DNA of 64,000 nucleotides from Pseudovibrio exalbescens (GCF_028737195.1 NZ_JAQZAJ010000007.1:186001-250000); one strand, 5' to 3'. Shown: positions 8,509 through 17,562, counted from the stretch's first letter. The notes: generated from the letters alone by a model not told the origin. Program-made: numbers and translations.

Positions 8509-8793
8509 ATGGCTGACGGGAGCTCTAAGGCAATGGACTACAACGAACATGAGAATACCTACGAAGGTTTCATCAAGTTTGCAAAGATCGGTTCGGCGAT
8601 TGTTCTGACTTGGGTAGTGTGTCTTGCGGTCATTGCTTTCGGTGGCACTGCAGGCTCCGTATTGGGAACGCTGCTCATCATTGCAAGTTTTGCAGCGGCA
8701 GTTGCCGGGGTGGTGTCAAAAAACAGTCCGATGACAATGCCCGGCGCAGTATTTGTTTTGTCGATGGTGGCCTTGCTGTTTACAGCCAGCTAA
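8509..8793 (+). CDS. aa3-type cytochrome c oxidase subunit IV-like protein
   Basis: A 94-residue membrane protein. The segment MDYNEHENTYEGFIKFAKIG is the hallmark of the small bacterial subunit IV of aa3 cytochrome oxidase, followed by a hydrophobic helix. Unlike the classical subunit (often 40-60 residues, one helix) this one continues with two further hydrophobic stretches, ending ALLFTAS. GGGGAGG precedes the ATG at 8509. No other oxidase genes are adjacent, so association with the oxidase is inferred from the family. Confidence 0.8.
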   Translation: MADGSSKAMDYNEHENTYEGFIKFAKIGSAIVLTWVVCLAVIAFGGTAGSVLGTLLIIASFAAAVAGVVSKNSPMTMPGAVFVLSMVALLFTAS

Positions 8794-8827
8794 CGCGACA
8801 CACGAATTTCTCACGTGTTTTCAAGAG

Positions 8828-8851
8828 CCACAGCATTTTGCTGTGGTTTTT
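8828..8851 (+). terminator. intrinsic terminator after the oxidase subunit IV-like gene
   Basis: CCACAGCA and TGCTGTGG enclose a three-base loop and run into five T residues. Confidence 0.85.
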
Positions 8852-8946
8852 GTGTTTGGGAGCCCAACTCTGGACAAGAGCCTTGGTATGCTCAATGAGC
8901 GCCGACAAAGGCTGTCGCTGCAAAGCTTGGAAAGGATGAACGCGCC

Positions 8947-10236
8947 GTGTTTCGGTTTCTAGGATTAATGGCTTTGGTCGCCATGTTAACCGGTGGTGCG
9001 TCCGTGGTCCCCCAAGCATATGCGCTCTCAAAGGTGCAGGGTACCGTCGAGCCCTCCTTCAAGCAGGTCTTGCAGGACGAGGGCATTGATATTTCCGGCC
9101 CGGGCTATGAAATCCTTGCTCCTATTGAGCGGTCCGGCACGCTGTTCTCCTTTCAGCTCAAAACGGACTTCGGCACCTTTCCTGTACGTGGAACAGCCTT
9201 GTTGCGAAAACGGCTCAAGGAGCTTGACGCTTTGCGCCGACTGGAGCGCACCGATTGGGGCGCGCTTGCCGGAGATGGTGCTGTTGAAGCCGTGAAGCGG
9301 CCACTGTCCTTTCTTGGTGATCTGGTGCGCAGCCCGGTTGATACTTTGAGCAACAGCGCTGAGAATTTGGGGCAGCTTGTTGATGGAACAGTGAAGACGG
9401 TCTCCGGTGAAACACCGGTTGCTGCTGGACCTCAGCGCGAGGACGAGGCTACCTCCACCAAGATAGCGGCAGCTGTCGTGGGGCGCGACCGTGCACGCCG
9501 AGAAATCGCCGTGAAGCTGGGTGTCGATCCATACACAACGTTTGCGCCGCTTTCGGCGGGGCTGGATAAGGCCGCGTGGTCGTTCGCTTCGTCCAACCGG
9601 GTTGTCAGGCTTGCAACGATCTTTATCCCAGGCGGCGTGGGAACGGCTGTAACCGGTGTCATGACGTCCGCCAGCATTCAGGAGATGTTGGTGGAGAATC
9701 CAACCATTTTGAATGAGCGCATGCGTGAAGCGCTGAGCGACCTTGGGGTCTCACCTGAAGCCACGCGCGCGTTTCTTGGGCAACGCGTTCTGACGCCTGC
9801 TGAAAAGCTTGTTTTCGTTGCGGCCCTGCAGCAGCTCGGCCCAGTCCCGTCGCTGGACGAGCAGGTGCAGCTCGTCGCACAGGCTGAGCACACAAGCAGC
9901 GCGTACTATATGGTGATGGCCGCATTGATGGCGGTCAACTACCACCAAGAACAAGAGCCGCTCATCGAGTTCAAGTTGCTTGACGGCGTGCCATATGGCC
10001 GAACGGCAGCGGGCAAGGTGGCGGTCTTCATTGCTGGTGATCGCATTGGCTGGGATTTGGCACAGCGCATTGCCTTGATTGAACTGCAAGGCAAACTCGA
10101 GAGAATGCAGCCGGTTGGCGAAATCGAGTATCGCGTTTATGGTCTGGCGCAGGCGTCGCTTCATGAAGCGCTGTGGGATCGCAACGCCTTTATTCGGGAA
10201 CGCGCACCGCTGGCAGGGTCACTTGAATTTCACTAG
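8947..10236 (+). CDS. secreted protein of unknown function
   Basis: A 429-residue protein with a signal peptide (FLGLMALVAMLTGGASVV, probable cleavage after PQAYA). It has no transmembrane helix I can call and no recognised catalytic motif. A hydrophobic stretch RLATIFIPGGVGTAVTGVM lies near the middle. The GTG at 8947, with AAAGGA ten bases upstream, keeps the signal peptide's basic residue; ATG 8968 is an alternative that shortens it. The next gene starts 22 bases after the stop and also encodes an exported protein, so the two are probably an operon with a shared periplasmic task. Confidence 0.7.
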   Translation: MFRFLGLMALVAMLTGGASVVPQAYALSKVQGTVEPSFKQVLQDEGIDISGPGYEILAPIERSGTLFSFQLKTDFGTFPVRGTALLRKRLKELDALRRLERTDWGALAGDGAVEAVKRPLSFLGDLVRSPVDTLSNSAENLGQLVDGTVKTVSGETPVAAGPQREDEATSTKIAAAVVGRDRARREIAVKLGVDPYTTFAPLSAGLDKAAWSFASSNRVVRLATIFIPGGVGTAVTGVMTSASIQEMLVENPTILNERMREALSDLGVSPEATRAFLGQRVLTPAEKLVFVAALQQLGPVPSLDEQVQLVAQAEHTSSAYYMVMAALMAVNYHQEQEPLIEFKLLDGVPYGRTAAGKVAVFIAGDRIGWDLAQRIALIELQGKLERMQPVGEIEYRVYGLAQASLHEALWDRNAFIRERAPLAGSLEFH

Positions 10237-10258
10237 TTTATCAAAAAAAGGTCGTGCC

Positions 10259-11140
10259 ATGGGGCTCGCTCGTCTGGCGCTTGCAGGCGTCCTTACCACC
10301 CTTGCGACCAGCGCTCTGGCATTTTCCCTCGGCCCCTACAAGGATCCATTGTTTGCCTATCCGGGCATCCTTGATCAATCCGCAGATGGGTCGCTGGTGG
10401 TGGTGGATTACCAAATTGAGCGGGACTTGCGGGGGCGAGACCAGGTGCCAGAGCGGCGTGTTAAGAGCGACTATGTCTCACACAAGCCGAGTTGGTCGGA
10501 GCGCGATACCAGCGTCACCGTCAATGGGCAGCGGCTTGCGCACATTCGTGTTGGCAAACCCAGTGCAGAAACGCGTGTGATTACGCTGTACCTTCACGGG
10601 AAAGGCGGGAATCGCCATCAAGGTGCCAACGACAACACGTTTGGGGGAAACTTCAACCGCATCAAAAACCTCATGATCCGCAATGATGGGGTGTACATCT
10701 CTCCGGATTTCAATGGCTTTGAACAGCAGGGCTTGAACGAGATTGCAGGTCTTATTGCCACCTACAAGGCAGAGGCTCCCAACGCCTCTGTGTTTGTGGC
10801 CTGTGGTTCGATGGGCAGCCTGTTATGTTATCGGCTGGCGCAAAGTCCGGACACCGCCAGCTTGGTGGACGGGTTGTTGTTTTTGGGCGGCGCGACCGAT
10901 GAAACGCTGCTCACCAGTGCAGCGGTTAAGCGCCGGGTGCCGATTTTCTTCGGTCACGGCTCCGAGGATCGGGTTTATGACTGGACCCGCCAACATGCCT
11001 TGTTTCTCAAAGTGAAGAAGTTGCCCGGCGCGTACCCAGTTCGGTTTGCGCTGTTTCAGTCCGGTTCACATGGCACGCCGATACGCATGCTGGATTGGCG
11101 CAGGACCCTGAACTGGATGCTGGCTAACCCGCCCGGATAG
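10259..11140 (+). CDS. exported alpha/beta-hydrolase-like protein
   Basis: A 293-residue protein with a signal peptide ending TLATSALA. The fold is inferred from the ITLYLHGKGGN strand and oxyanion turn, the nucleophile elbow FVACGSMGS, an acid candidate in FGHGSEDRVYDW and a histidine in FQSGSHGTP. The elbow has Cys rather than Gly two residues before the serine, so it departs from strict GxSxG. ATG 10259 is chosen because it gives the signal peptide and has AAAGG upstream. It probably shares a transcript with the secreted unknown before it. Substrate unknown; ester or amide hydrolysis is a guess. Confidence 0.65.
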   Translation: MGLARLALAGVLTTLATSALAFSLGPYKDPLFAYPGILDQSADGSLVVVDYQIERDLRGRDQVPERRVKSDYVSHKPSWSERDTSVTVNGQRLAHIRVGKPSAETRVITLYLHGKGGNRHQGANDNTFGGNFNRIKNLMIRNDGVYISPDFNGFEQQGLNEIAGLIATYKAEAPNASVFVACGSMGSLLCYRLAQSPDTASLVDGLLFLGGATDETLLTSAAVKRRVPIFFGHGSEDRVYDWTRQHALFLKVKKLPGAYPVRFALFQSGSHGTPIRMLDWRRTLNWMLANPPG

Positions 11141-11203
11141 CTGGCATTTGGCGCGCCTTGCACGGCGCATGGAACAGCGCCGCGACTTTACAATCGTGAT
11201 TCT

Positions 11204-12058
11204 TTAGGAAGGAACGTTGCCGCCAACGCGGTTCAGCCCATCACGCGCAAGCTGGTTGCTGCGAGACAGCTGTATGGCGCGCATATAGGATTTGCGCGCT
11301 TCAACCATTTCGCCAAGCGCTTCTTCTGCGCGGCCCTTGTTGGCCCAAGCGGCATCAGAGCGATTGTTGAGTGCGGTGGCAGCTGAGAAATCCTTCAATG
11401 CGGCCTTCGGGTCATTCAGCGCCATGTAAGTAACGCCGCGCGCAATGAGGGGAGAGTAGGCGCGTGAGTTGATGCCGATCGCTGTAGAGAAGTCGTTAAG
11501 CGCTACCTGGTGCTGGCCCTGGCTTTGGTAAATCAGCCCGCGATTGTGGTAGGCGCGTGCGTTGCCGCTGTCCAGGCGAATGACTTCGTTGTAGTCACGC
11601 AGTGCCTGCGTGTTCTGGCCAATGGCCCGGAAGGTATTGCCTCGGCCATTCAAAGCCTGCACGTAGTCTGGCTGGATGTTCAGCGCAGAAGTGTAGTCTG
11701 AAATTGCCTGTTGGTTGTTGCCCTTGCGCCGCTCTGCCAGAGCGCGGTTGGAATAGGCTTGGTAGTATCGTGGGTTCAGGGAGATTGCCTGATTGAAATC
11801 GGCAATGGCATCGTCCAGTCGACCCGCTTGCGCATAAGCAATGCCGCGGGTGTTGTAACTTTCCGCATTCTGAGGATTGGCTTCGATTACTTCTGTCAGG
11901 GAAGAAATGTTTGCCGCAGAACCAGCCGCCGGATTGGTTGCCACGTTGTCATAGACGAGGCCGCCTGTTTGGCAAGCTGCAAGGCCAGCAAGCAAAAGCC
12001 CAGTACCCAACACGTTGCCAATTGGTTTGTGTTGGCGAAGAATAGATATAAGCCGCAT
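11204..12058 (-). CDS. TPR-repeat lipoprotein (NlpI-like)
   Basis: A 284-residue lipoprotein. The N-terminal signal carries the lipobox LAAC (in LLLAGLAACQTG), so the mature cysteine would be acylated. The rest is a run of about six tetratricopeptide repeats, for example SYNTRGIAYAQAGRLDDAIA and AYSNRALAERRKGNNQQAIS, ending in a short tail. The start at 12058 has GAGGG upstream; a start at 12085 would place nine extra residues before the basic signal region. TPR lipoproteins act as scaffolds in envelope biogenesis; the partner is not visible. Confidence 0.85.
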   Translation of the reverse strand: MRLISILRQHKPIGNVLGTGLLLAGLAACQTGGLVYDNVATNPAAGSAANISSLTEVIEANPQNAESYNTRGIAYAQAGRLDDAIADFNQAISLNPRYYQAYSNRALAERRKGNNQQAISDYTSALNIQPDYVQALNGRGNTFRAIGQNTQALRDYNEVIRLDSGNARAYHNRGLIYQSQGQHQVALNDFSTAIGINSRAYSPLIARGVTYMALNDPKAALKDFSAATALNNRSDAAWANKGRAEEALGEMVEARKSYMRAIQLSRSNQLARDGLNRVGGNVPS

Positions 12059-12134
12059 CCGGCCACCCTCTGTGTGAACCACCAAGAGATCTCAGTCTCT
12101 CAAATCCCGAGTGGAAAGGCTATAGGCAAACAGC

Positions 12135-12170
12135 AAACGGACCAACCGGTTTTTCCGGTGGGTCCGTTTT
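12135..12170 (-). terminator. hairpin downstream of rpsU, possible terminator
   Basis: AAACGGACC and GGTCCGTTT enclose an inner ACCGG-TTTTT-CCGGT stem, forming a long two-part hairpin. On either strand the T tract is short (TTTT forward, TTTGCTGTTTG reverse). It is the only strong hairpin between rpsU and the TPR lipoprotein gene. Confidence 0.5.
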
Positions 12171-12227
12171 GAGAAACTGTCATATCTGCGGACCCCGATT
12201 CTTTATGAAATCAGGATCGGGCCAGTC

Positions 12228-12452
12228 TTAGCGACGACCCTTGCCTACCAGCAGACCTTCACGCTGTGCGCGCTTACGGGCCAGCTTGCGAGCGCGGCGA
12301 ACTGCTTCGGCCTTCTCGCGGGCTTTCTTTTCCGATGGCTTTTCATAGTGGCCACGGAGCTTCATTTCACGGAAGATGCCTTCGCGCTGCATCTTCTTTT
12401 TGAGCGCCTTGAGCGCCTGATCGACGTTGTTATCGCGAACGAGAACCTGCAC
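12228..12452 (-). CDS. rpsU: 30S ribosomal protein S21
   Basis: A 74-residue basic small-subunit protein. The core [20 protein letters not shown] and the [19 protein letters not shown] block are diagnostic, and the lysine/arginine-rich tail [15 protein letters not shown] is longer than in E. coli, as in other alphaproteobacteria. I choose the GTG at 12452 (reading MQVLVRDNN) because AAGGA lies seven bases before it, whereas the ATG at 12473 lacks any ribosome site and adds seven residues not seen in the family. It is monocistronic here, with a possible terminator further down. Confidence 0.92.
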   Translation of the reverse strand: MQVLVRDNNVDQALKALKKKMQREGIFREMKLRGHYEKPSEKKAREKAEAVRRARKLARKRAQREGLLVGKGRR

Positions 12453-13261
12453 GCGTATATCCTTATGCTGCATACGCTGGAGGTCTTGAAAAAGACATCT
12501 CCCGCGCTTGATTATCGAGACACTGATGAAGAACGATGCGCCCAGCAGTGGTTCGGCAAAGTGCGAACGTGCACCGCTAATGCGTCGCCTGATGTTGCGC
12601 GTTCCTAGCAGAATGGATTGTGTCTGTCCACCGTGAACAGGTGGATTCAGTGCGATTTAATTGAAGCCCCACTTAGCTGGGTGCGTCAATTTTAGGTAAG
12701 GAGCTCCTTGGGTGGGCTATTTATTTCACCTCTGCCCAAGATGGAAATGATTAGAGATGGAATAATATTTGGCTTTAATAGTATTCGACATCAATATTAC
12801 TTAGATATAGTGCAAATACTTATGTGCAAATCCAGCGAGGCTCCCCAGCTCCGATCTCCCCTTAATCTCGGGGATTTGTGAGACAGCTTCATGAAGTATG
12901 TAGCCTGTTTTGTGGAATTGACGGCCTCCGTCAGGGGATTGGCATCCGTAAGCCTTCGTAGAAACTGAGGTTAATCCAAAAAAGACTCAATGGAGCGCTG
13001 GGGATTTCTGTCTGCGCGCGACTCAGCTTACGGCCTGACACGAGGATCGAATAGGGCGCTCACCCTCATTGTTGAGGGTGGATGCAAGGAAACAGATTGG
13101 TTTGTCGCTAGCGGTTTGCCCAAATTGACGATTGCAGCTGCGCTCTACCGTTTGAAGCGGTTGCCAGTTGTTGCCTGCCACTCCTATGCACTCAGAACTA
13201 AGGGGGCGTGTGTCCGTGCTGAGTTTAGTAGGCTTGAATTGACGTTTCAGGAGGGGCTGTT
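12453..13261. other. long intergenic stretch without a convincing gene
   Basis: About 810 bases. The left end must hold the rpsU promoter. The centre (12660-12830) is AT-rich. A five-base stem TCCCC/GGGGA with an eight-base loop lies near 12862-12879. A 91-codon frame at 12990-13265 has no ribosome site and no family resemblance; its stop overlaps the next gene's GTG. I recognise no RNA gene. Confidence 0.6.
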
Positions 13262-13489
13262 GTGATCGCATATCTTATAAAGAGTTTTAGAGACCACCCC
13301 GCATCTGTCGGGGAAAGCTACTTTGAGCATGCTGCTTTCGCCGGTCGAACCGGAGTGCTGCTGATAGCCGTGGGGCTGGCTGCTTTGGTGCATGCGGTTT
13401 TGCCGTTTGCCTTTGAACGCACTGCAAGTCGCACCATCCTCAGATTGGCCGCCCGTTTCCACAATCGAACGGGAACTGGCGATAACTGA
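13262..13489 (+). CDS. DUF6356 family small membrane protein
   Basis: A 75-residue protein. The pattern FRDHPASVGESYFEHAAFAG is followed by one hydrophobic helix, VLLIAVGLAALVHAVLPFAF, and a basic tail; this matches the DUF6356 family of alphaproteobacteria, whose function is unknown. GGAGGGG lies five bases before the GTG start, so the start is well supported. The helix with a histidine in its middle and the conserved N-terminal HP...ESYFEHA block are the only notable features. The gene is followed 95 bases later by a YafJ-type amidotransferase. Confidence 0.8.
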   Translation: MIAYLIKSFRDHPASVGESYFEHAAFAGRTGVLLIAVGLAALVHAVLPFAFERTASRTILRLAARFHNRTGTGDN

Positions 13490-13584
13490 CTCCGGTACGC
13501 AAGTAGATGTAGCTGTAGCGATGCTGTTATCCTAAAACTGTGGGACGGCAACAAAGCGCGCGCTGCATTTTCGGAGAACTTATA

Positions 13585-14388
13585 ATGTGTAGATGGTTGG
13601 CCTATCGCGGAGAGAGCATCTTTTTGGATGACCTGATCTCGCGTCCAGACCATTCACTCATTGCTCAGGCGCGCCGATGCACCGAAGCCAAAGTAGATAC
13701 CAATGGCGATGGGTTTGGTATCGGCTGGTATGGTGAGCGCGAGGTGCCGGGGCTTTACCGGGATACCCAGCCGGCATGGGGAGACGACAACCTCATGCGC
13801 TTGGTACACCAGATCAGATCAGGTCTGTTCTTTGCCCACGTTCGGGCCTCTACAGGTACAGCGACGTCACGCGCCAACTGTCATCCGTTTGCTGTTGGTA
13901 AGTACATGTTCATGCACAACGGCCAAATCGGCGGCTATGACAAGGTGCGGCGGCGTGTTGAGAACCTGATCAACGATCACTACTACCAGTTCCGGCAGGG
14001 TACCACAGACAGCGAGGCGCTGTTCCTGGCCATTCTGAGCCATGGTTTTGAGGTTGATCCTTACGGCGCCGTTCAGCAGGTCTTGAAGAAGGTTCGAGCG
14101 CTTATGACCGAGGCGGGTGTGACCTGCGCCTTGCGTGTGACTGCAGCTATTTCCGACGGGGAGCGGCTTTACGCGATCCGTTATTCGAGCGATTCCATCG
14201 TCCCGAGCCTCTATTATCGTCTGTGCTCCAACAATCTGACTGTGGTTTCTGAGCCGCTTGATGAGACAGCGACAGAGTGGCATGCAGTTCCCTCTGGACA
14301 TTTCCTCGCTTTTGGTGGCATAGCAGCTCCCAGCTTCATGCCTCTGGACATTGCCCCTGCGGCCCCCGAGGTTTTGACCCTCGCTTAA
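13585..14388 (+). CDS. class II glutamine amidotransferase (YafJ family)
   Basis: A 267-residue N-terminal-nucleophile amidotransferase. The sequence begins MCRWLAYRG: removal of Met leaves Cys as the catalytic nucleophile that frees ammonia from glutamine. Further family blocks are NGDGFGIGWYG, FAHVRASTGTATSRANCHPF and FMHNGQIGGYDKVRR. There is no second synthetase domain, so the acceptor is unknown; relatives are annotated YafJ. GGAG eleven bases before the ATG supports the start. Confidence 0.92.
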   Translation: MCRWLAYRGESIFLDDLISRPDHSLIAQARRCTEAKVDTNGDGFGIGWYGEREVPGLYRDTQPAWGDDNLMRLVHQIRSGLFFAHVRASTGTATSRANCHPFAVGKYMFMHNGQIGGYDKVRRRVENLINDHYYQFRQGTTDSEALFLAILSHGFEVDPYGAVQQVLKKVRALMTEAGVTCALRVTAAISDGERLYAIRYSSDSIVPSLYYRLCSNNLTVVSEPLDETATEWHAVPSGHFLAFGGIAAPSFMPLDIAPAAPEVLTLA

Positions 14389-14479
14389 GCGAGGCAAGCC
14401 ATCTTCATTTCCGCAAAGCTTCTGCGCTGTTGGTCCGTTCGGCCGGCGGTTTTGCGGCTCACATTTCTAGGAGCAAGAT

Positions 14480-15874
14480 ATGACGCCGGTAGAGTATGCC
14501 AGCGGCAAGCGGCATGGCTTTTCTTCGTGGCTCGCTGAAACGAAGGCAATGCTGATTCTGGGTGTGCCATTGATTGGTGCGCAGCTTGCTCAGATGGCAA
14601 TCAATGCGACCGATACCTTGATGATCGGCTGGTTGGGTGCAACAGAGCTTGCGGCATCTGTTCTAGCACTGCAGCTGTTCTTCATGACGTGGCTTGCAGG
14701 CCTTGGCATCATTCAGGCAGTAATGCCGCTTGCCTCCCGTGCTGAAGGGCAGGGCGATGTCCGCGGTGTGCGCCGCGCAGCGCGCATGGGTATCTGGATT
14801 GCGGTGAGCTACACCTCTTTGGGCATGGTGCTGCTTTGGCATGGGGAGAGCATTTTGCTTTACCTCCAGCAGGACCCAGAGGTTTCGAAAATCGCTGGTG
14901 AATATTTGCGCGTTGTGCAGTGGTCGATGTACCCATCGCTCATCGTTGTCGCGCTACGGTGCTTCCTGACTTGTATTCAGAAGGCACAAATAGTGTTGTG
15001 GGCGACGCTCGTCAGCGCGGTGGTGAACGCCGTTTTGGACTACGGCCTGATCTTTGGTCATTGGGGCTTTCCGGAAATGGGCATTCTGGGGGCTGCTATA
15101 GCGTCCATTGGTACTGCAATCGCCTCTGCCGTTTTCCTTGTCGTGTACATTCTCTGGGAGCCGAAGGTCAGAACCTATGATGTTTTCGTGCGCATTTGGC
15201 GCGCGGACTGGGGCGCGTTCTTTGAGATACTGCGTTTGGGCTGGCCGATTTCTCTCATGCTGCTTGCTGAGACGGGCTTGTTCGGGGCTTCTGCCTTCAT
15301 GATGGGATGGATTGGCACGCTTGAGCTGGCGGCTCATGGCATCGCAGTTCAGTTGGCAGGCATTGCCTTCATGATTCCGGTGGGCTTTTCCAACGCTGCA
15401 ACGGCACGTGTTGGTCAGGCGCTTGGCCGCAATGATGAAGATGGGCTGCGTCGTTCAGGTTGGGTTGCCATTTGTCTCGCGGGATTTTTCGCCGTGATCG
15501 GTTCCATGCTGTTCTGGCTGTTCCCAGAAGCGCTGATCGGCTTGTATCTCGATGAAAGCAATCCGTATGCAGCTGATGTGCTGCGTCTAGGGATTCCTCT
15601 TCTTGCAATTGCTGCACTGTTTCAGCTTGCCGATGGTGTGCAGGGCGTGGCCGCAGGTGTACTGCGCGGCATGTCTGACACCACAACACCGATGATAATT
15701 GCCATCATTGGGTATTGGGCGATCGGTTTCACCATGGCGTATGTGCTGGCATTCCCGATGGGGTATGGGCCGGAAGGTATTTGGGCCGGACTGGCGGCTG
15801 GGCTCATGTTCTGCGCGGTGGTCCTGACAGTCCGTTTTCACAAGCGCAAGGAATGGAAGCTGGTCCGGTTTTAA
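14480..15874 (+). CDS. MATE family efflux transporter (NorM-like)
   Basis: A 464-residue inner-membrane multidrug/toxin exporter with about twelve hydrophobic helices. It begins with LILGVPLIGAQLAQMAINATD, containing the conserved first-helix pattern followed by DTLMIGWLG. The second half repeats the pattern (LGWPISLMLLAETGLFGASA), reflecting the two-lobed MATE fold. AGGAG precedes the ATG at 14480. Transport is driven by H+ or Na+ in the family; which one cannot be read. It ends at a bidirectional terminator shared with purK. Confidence 0.93.
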   Translation: MTPVEYASGKRHGFSSWLAETKAMLILGVPLIGAQLAQMAINATDTLMIGWLGATELAASVLALQLFFMTWLAGLGIIQAVMPLASRAEGQGDVRGVRRAARMGIWIAVSYTSLGMVLLWHGESILLYLQQDPEVSKIAGEYLRVVQWSMYPSLIVVALRCFLTCIQKAQIVLWATLVSAVVNAVLDYGLIFGHWGFPEMGILGAAIASIGTAIASAVFLVVYILWEPKVRTYDVFVRIWRADWGAFFEILRLGWPISLMLLAETGLFGASAFMMGWIGTLELAAHGIAVQLAGIAFMIPVGFSNAATARVGQALGRNDEDGLRRSGWVAICLAGFFAVIGSMLFWLFPEALIGLYLDESNPYAADVLRLGIPLLAIAALFQLADGVQGVAAGVLRGMSDTTTPMIIAIIGYWAIGFTMAYVLAFPMGYGPEGIWAGLAAGLMFCAVVLTVRFHKRKEWKLVRF

Positions 15875-15902
15875 GCGGCGCGCTGGCTTTCAAAGATCCA
15901 AG

Positions 15903-15932
15903 AAAAAGGCGGCTTTTGAAACCGCCTTTTTT
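15903..15932. terminator. bidirectional terminator between MATE gene and purK
   Basis: AAAAAGGCGG and CCGCCTTTTT flank a nine-base loop, giving a T tract on both strands. It serves the convergent MATE and purK genes. Confidence 0.88.
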
Positions 15933-15939
15933 ACATTGA

Positions 15940-17043
15940 TCAGGGTGTGAGCGCTGTCAGTCGATTGACATGCCCCATTTTTCGGCCGTCTCGGGTCTCT
16001 GCCTTGCCATAAAGGGTAAGGCGGGCGTTCGGCTCGCTCAGGATGCTCTGCCAAGCATCTGCGTCATGTCCAATCAGGTTTTCCATGACCACATCACTGG
16101 TGCGGCCCGGGTTGCCAAGCGGCCAGCCTGCAATTGCGCGGACGTGCTGCTCGAACTGAGAAACCGGGCACGCGTCTTCGGTCCAGTGACCTGAGTTGTG
16201 TACGCGGGGGGCGATCTCGTTCACCAAGAGATCGTAGCCTTCTTCCTCATTGGCGACGGCAAACATCTCAACGCCCATGACACCCACATATTCAAGACCG
16301 GCTGCAATCTGTGCGGCCATCTCCAGTGCGGCGGTCGCGACTTCCCGTGGAATGTCCGCTGGCACGGTCGAGGTCTTGAGAATGTGGTTTGTGTGAATGT
16401 TTTCAGCAGGATCATAGCAGCGGATGTCGCCATCCACGCCGCGAGCCACGATTACGGAGACTTCCTTGTCAAACGGGATCAGGGCTTCCAGAATTGCGGG
16501 CTGGTTGCCAATCACTTCAAGGGCGTTGGCCTCATCCTCTTCGGAGCGGATCATGGCCTGCCCCTTACCGTCATATCCAAAGCGCCTTGTCTTCAGCACA
16601 CCTTGTCCATCAAAAAATGACAGGGCTGTCTTCAGATCCGTATCAGTGTCCACGGCATAAAAGCCCGCAACCGCAACGCCTGCTTTCTCTCGCAGGAACG
16701 TTTTTTCCGCAAGCCGGTCCTGAGAAACGGTGAGCGCCAGTGGACCGGGGCGTACGGTGCACCGCGCTTCCAGAAAGTCAGCTGTTTCGCCGGGCACATT
16801 CTCGAACTCGTAGGTGACGACTGATACGCTAGCAGCGAACTTTTCCAATGCTTCCAGGTCGTCGTAGGCCGCAATTGTCTTTTCTGCGGCGCAATCAAAC
16901 GCTGGACTGTCCGCATCTGGACAGTAGATGTGGGACTTGAGGCCGAGCCGTGTTGCGGCCTGCGCGATCATTCGTCCCAATTGGCCTCCACCCAAGATGC
17001 CAATGGTATCGCCAGGCTTCAGAACCTTTTCAGAGGTGCTCAT
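15940..17043 (-). CDS. purK: N5-carboxyaminoimidazole ribonucleotide synthase
   Basis: A 367-residue ATP-grasp enzyme that carboxylates AIR with bicarbonate and ATP in purine synthesis. It starts with the nucleotide-site motif IGILGGGQLGRMIAQAA, has TYEFENVP, the TRRFGYDGKGQ glycine loop and the NEIAPRVHNSGHWTEDAC block that binds the substrate. Length is normal. Its start lies 12 bases after the purE stop, so purE-purK form one operon read leftwards, with PurE using PurK's product. Confidence 0.96.
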   Translation of the reverse strand: MSTSEKVLKPGDTIGILGGGQLGRMIAQAATRLGLKSHIYCPDADSPAFDCAAEKTIAAYDDLEALEKFAASVSVVTYEFENVPGETADFLEARCTVRPGPLALTVSQDRLAEKTFLREKAGVAVAGFYAVDTDTDLKTALSFFDGQGVLKTRRFGYDGKGQAMIRSEEDEANALEVIGNQPAILEALIPFDKEVSVIVARGVDGDIRCYDPAENIHTNHILKTSTVPADIPREVATAALEMAAQIAAGLEYVGVMGVEMFAVANEEEGYDLLVNEIAPRVHNSGHWTEDACPVSQFEQHVRAIAGWPLGNPGRTSDVVMENLIGHDADAWQSILSEPNARLTLYGKAETRDGRKMGHVNRLTALTP

Positions 17044-17055
17044 GATCTGAAATCC

Positions 17056-17562
17056 TTACTGGTCTGTCTCGTCTACGGGCGCTTCTGCAACAGAGTCGCG
17101 CTGGTTGGCGCGCCATGTATCCAGCCTGTCGGCCAGCTCGCGATCATTCAGTGCGAGAACTGCGGCGGCCATCAGCGCGGCGTTTACGGCACCTGCACGG
17201 CCAATGGCCAATGTTCCCACTGGCACTCCCGCGGGCATTTGCACGATGGAAAGCAGGCTGTCCTGACCACTCAAGGCTTTGGATTGGACAGGAACGCCAA
17301 ACACCGGCAGTGGGGTCATGGCAGCGGCCATGCCGGGCAGGTGTGCTGCTCCCCCTGCGCCTGCGATAATGACTTTGAAACCGTCCTCGCGGGCGTTCCT
17401 TGAAAACTCGTAGAGCCGCTCTGGTGTTCTGTGGGCAGAAACGATCTTGGCCTCGTGTTTAACGCCGAGGGCATCAAGCGTGTCGGCGGCGTTCTTCATT
17501 GTAGCCCAGTCAGACTGGCTTCCCATGATAATAGCAACGGGTGGGCGGCTGGCCTCTGCCAT
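17056..17562 (-). CDS. purE: N5-carboxyaminoimidazole ribonucleotide mutase
   Basis: A 168-residue class I PurE. It moves the carboxylate from N5 to C4 to make CAIR, next after PurK. Visible motifs: [12 protein letters not shown] (phosphate site), SAHRTPER with the catalytic histidine, and [18 protein letters not shown]. The ATG at 17562 has AAGGA nearby and matches the family N-terminus; a longer frame reaching 17700 would add 46 unrelated residues. First gene of the purEK operon. Confidence 0.96.
   Translation of the reverse strand: MAEASRPPVAIIMGSQSDWATMKNAADTLDALGVKHEAKIVSAHRTPERLYEFSRNAREDGFKVIIAGAGGAAHLPGMAAAMTPLPVFGVPVQSKALSGQDSLLSIVQMPAGVPVGTLAIGRAGAVNAALMAAAVLALNDRELADRLDTWRANQRDSVAEAPVDETDQ

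Noticed and set aside
12990-13265. Possible 91-codon gene before DUF6356
   Set aside because: No ribosome site, no family resemblance and irregular composition; the stop/GTG overlap with DUF6356 is the only support and may be chance.
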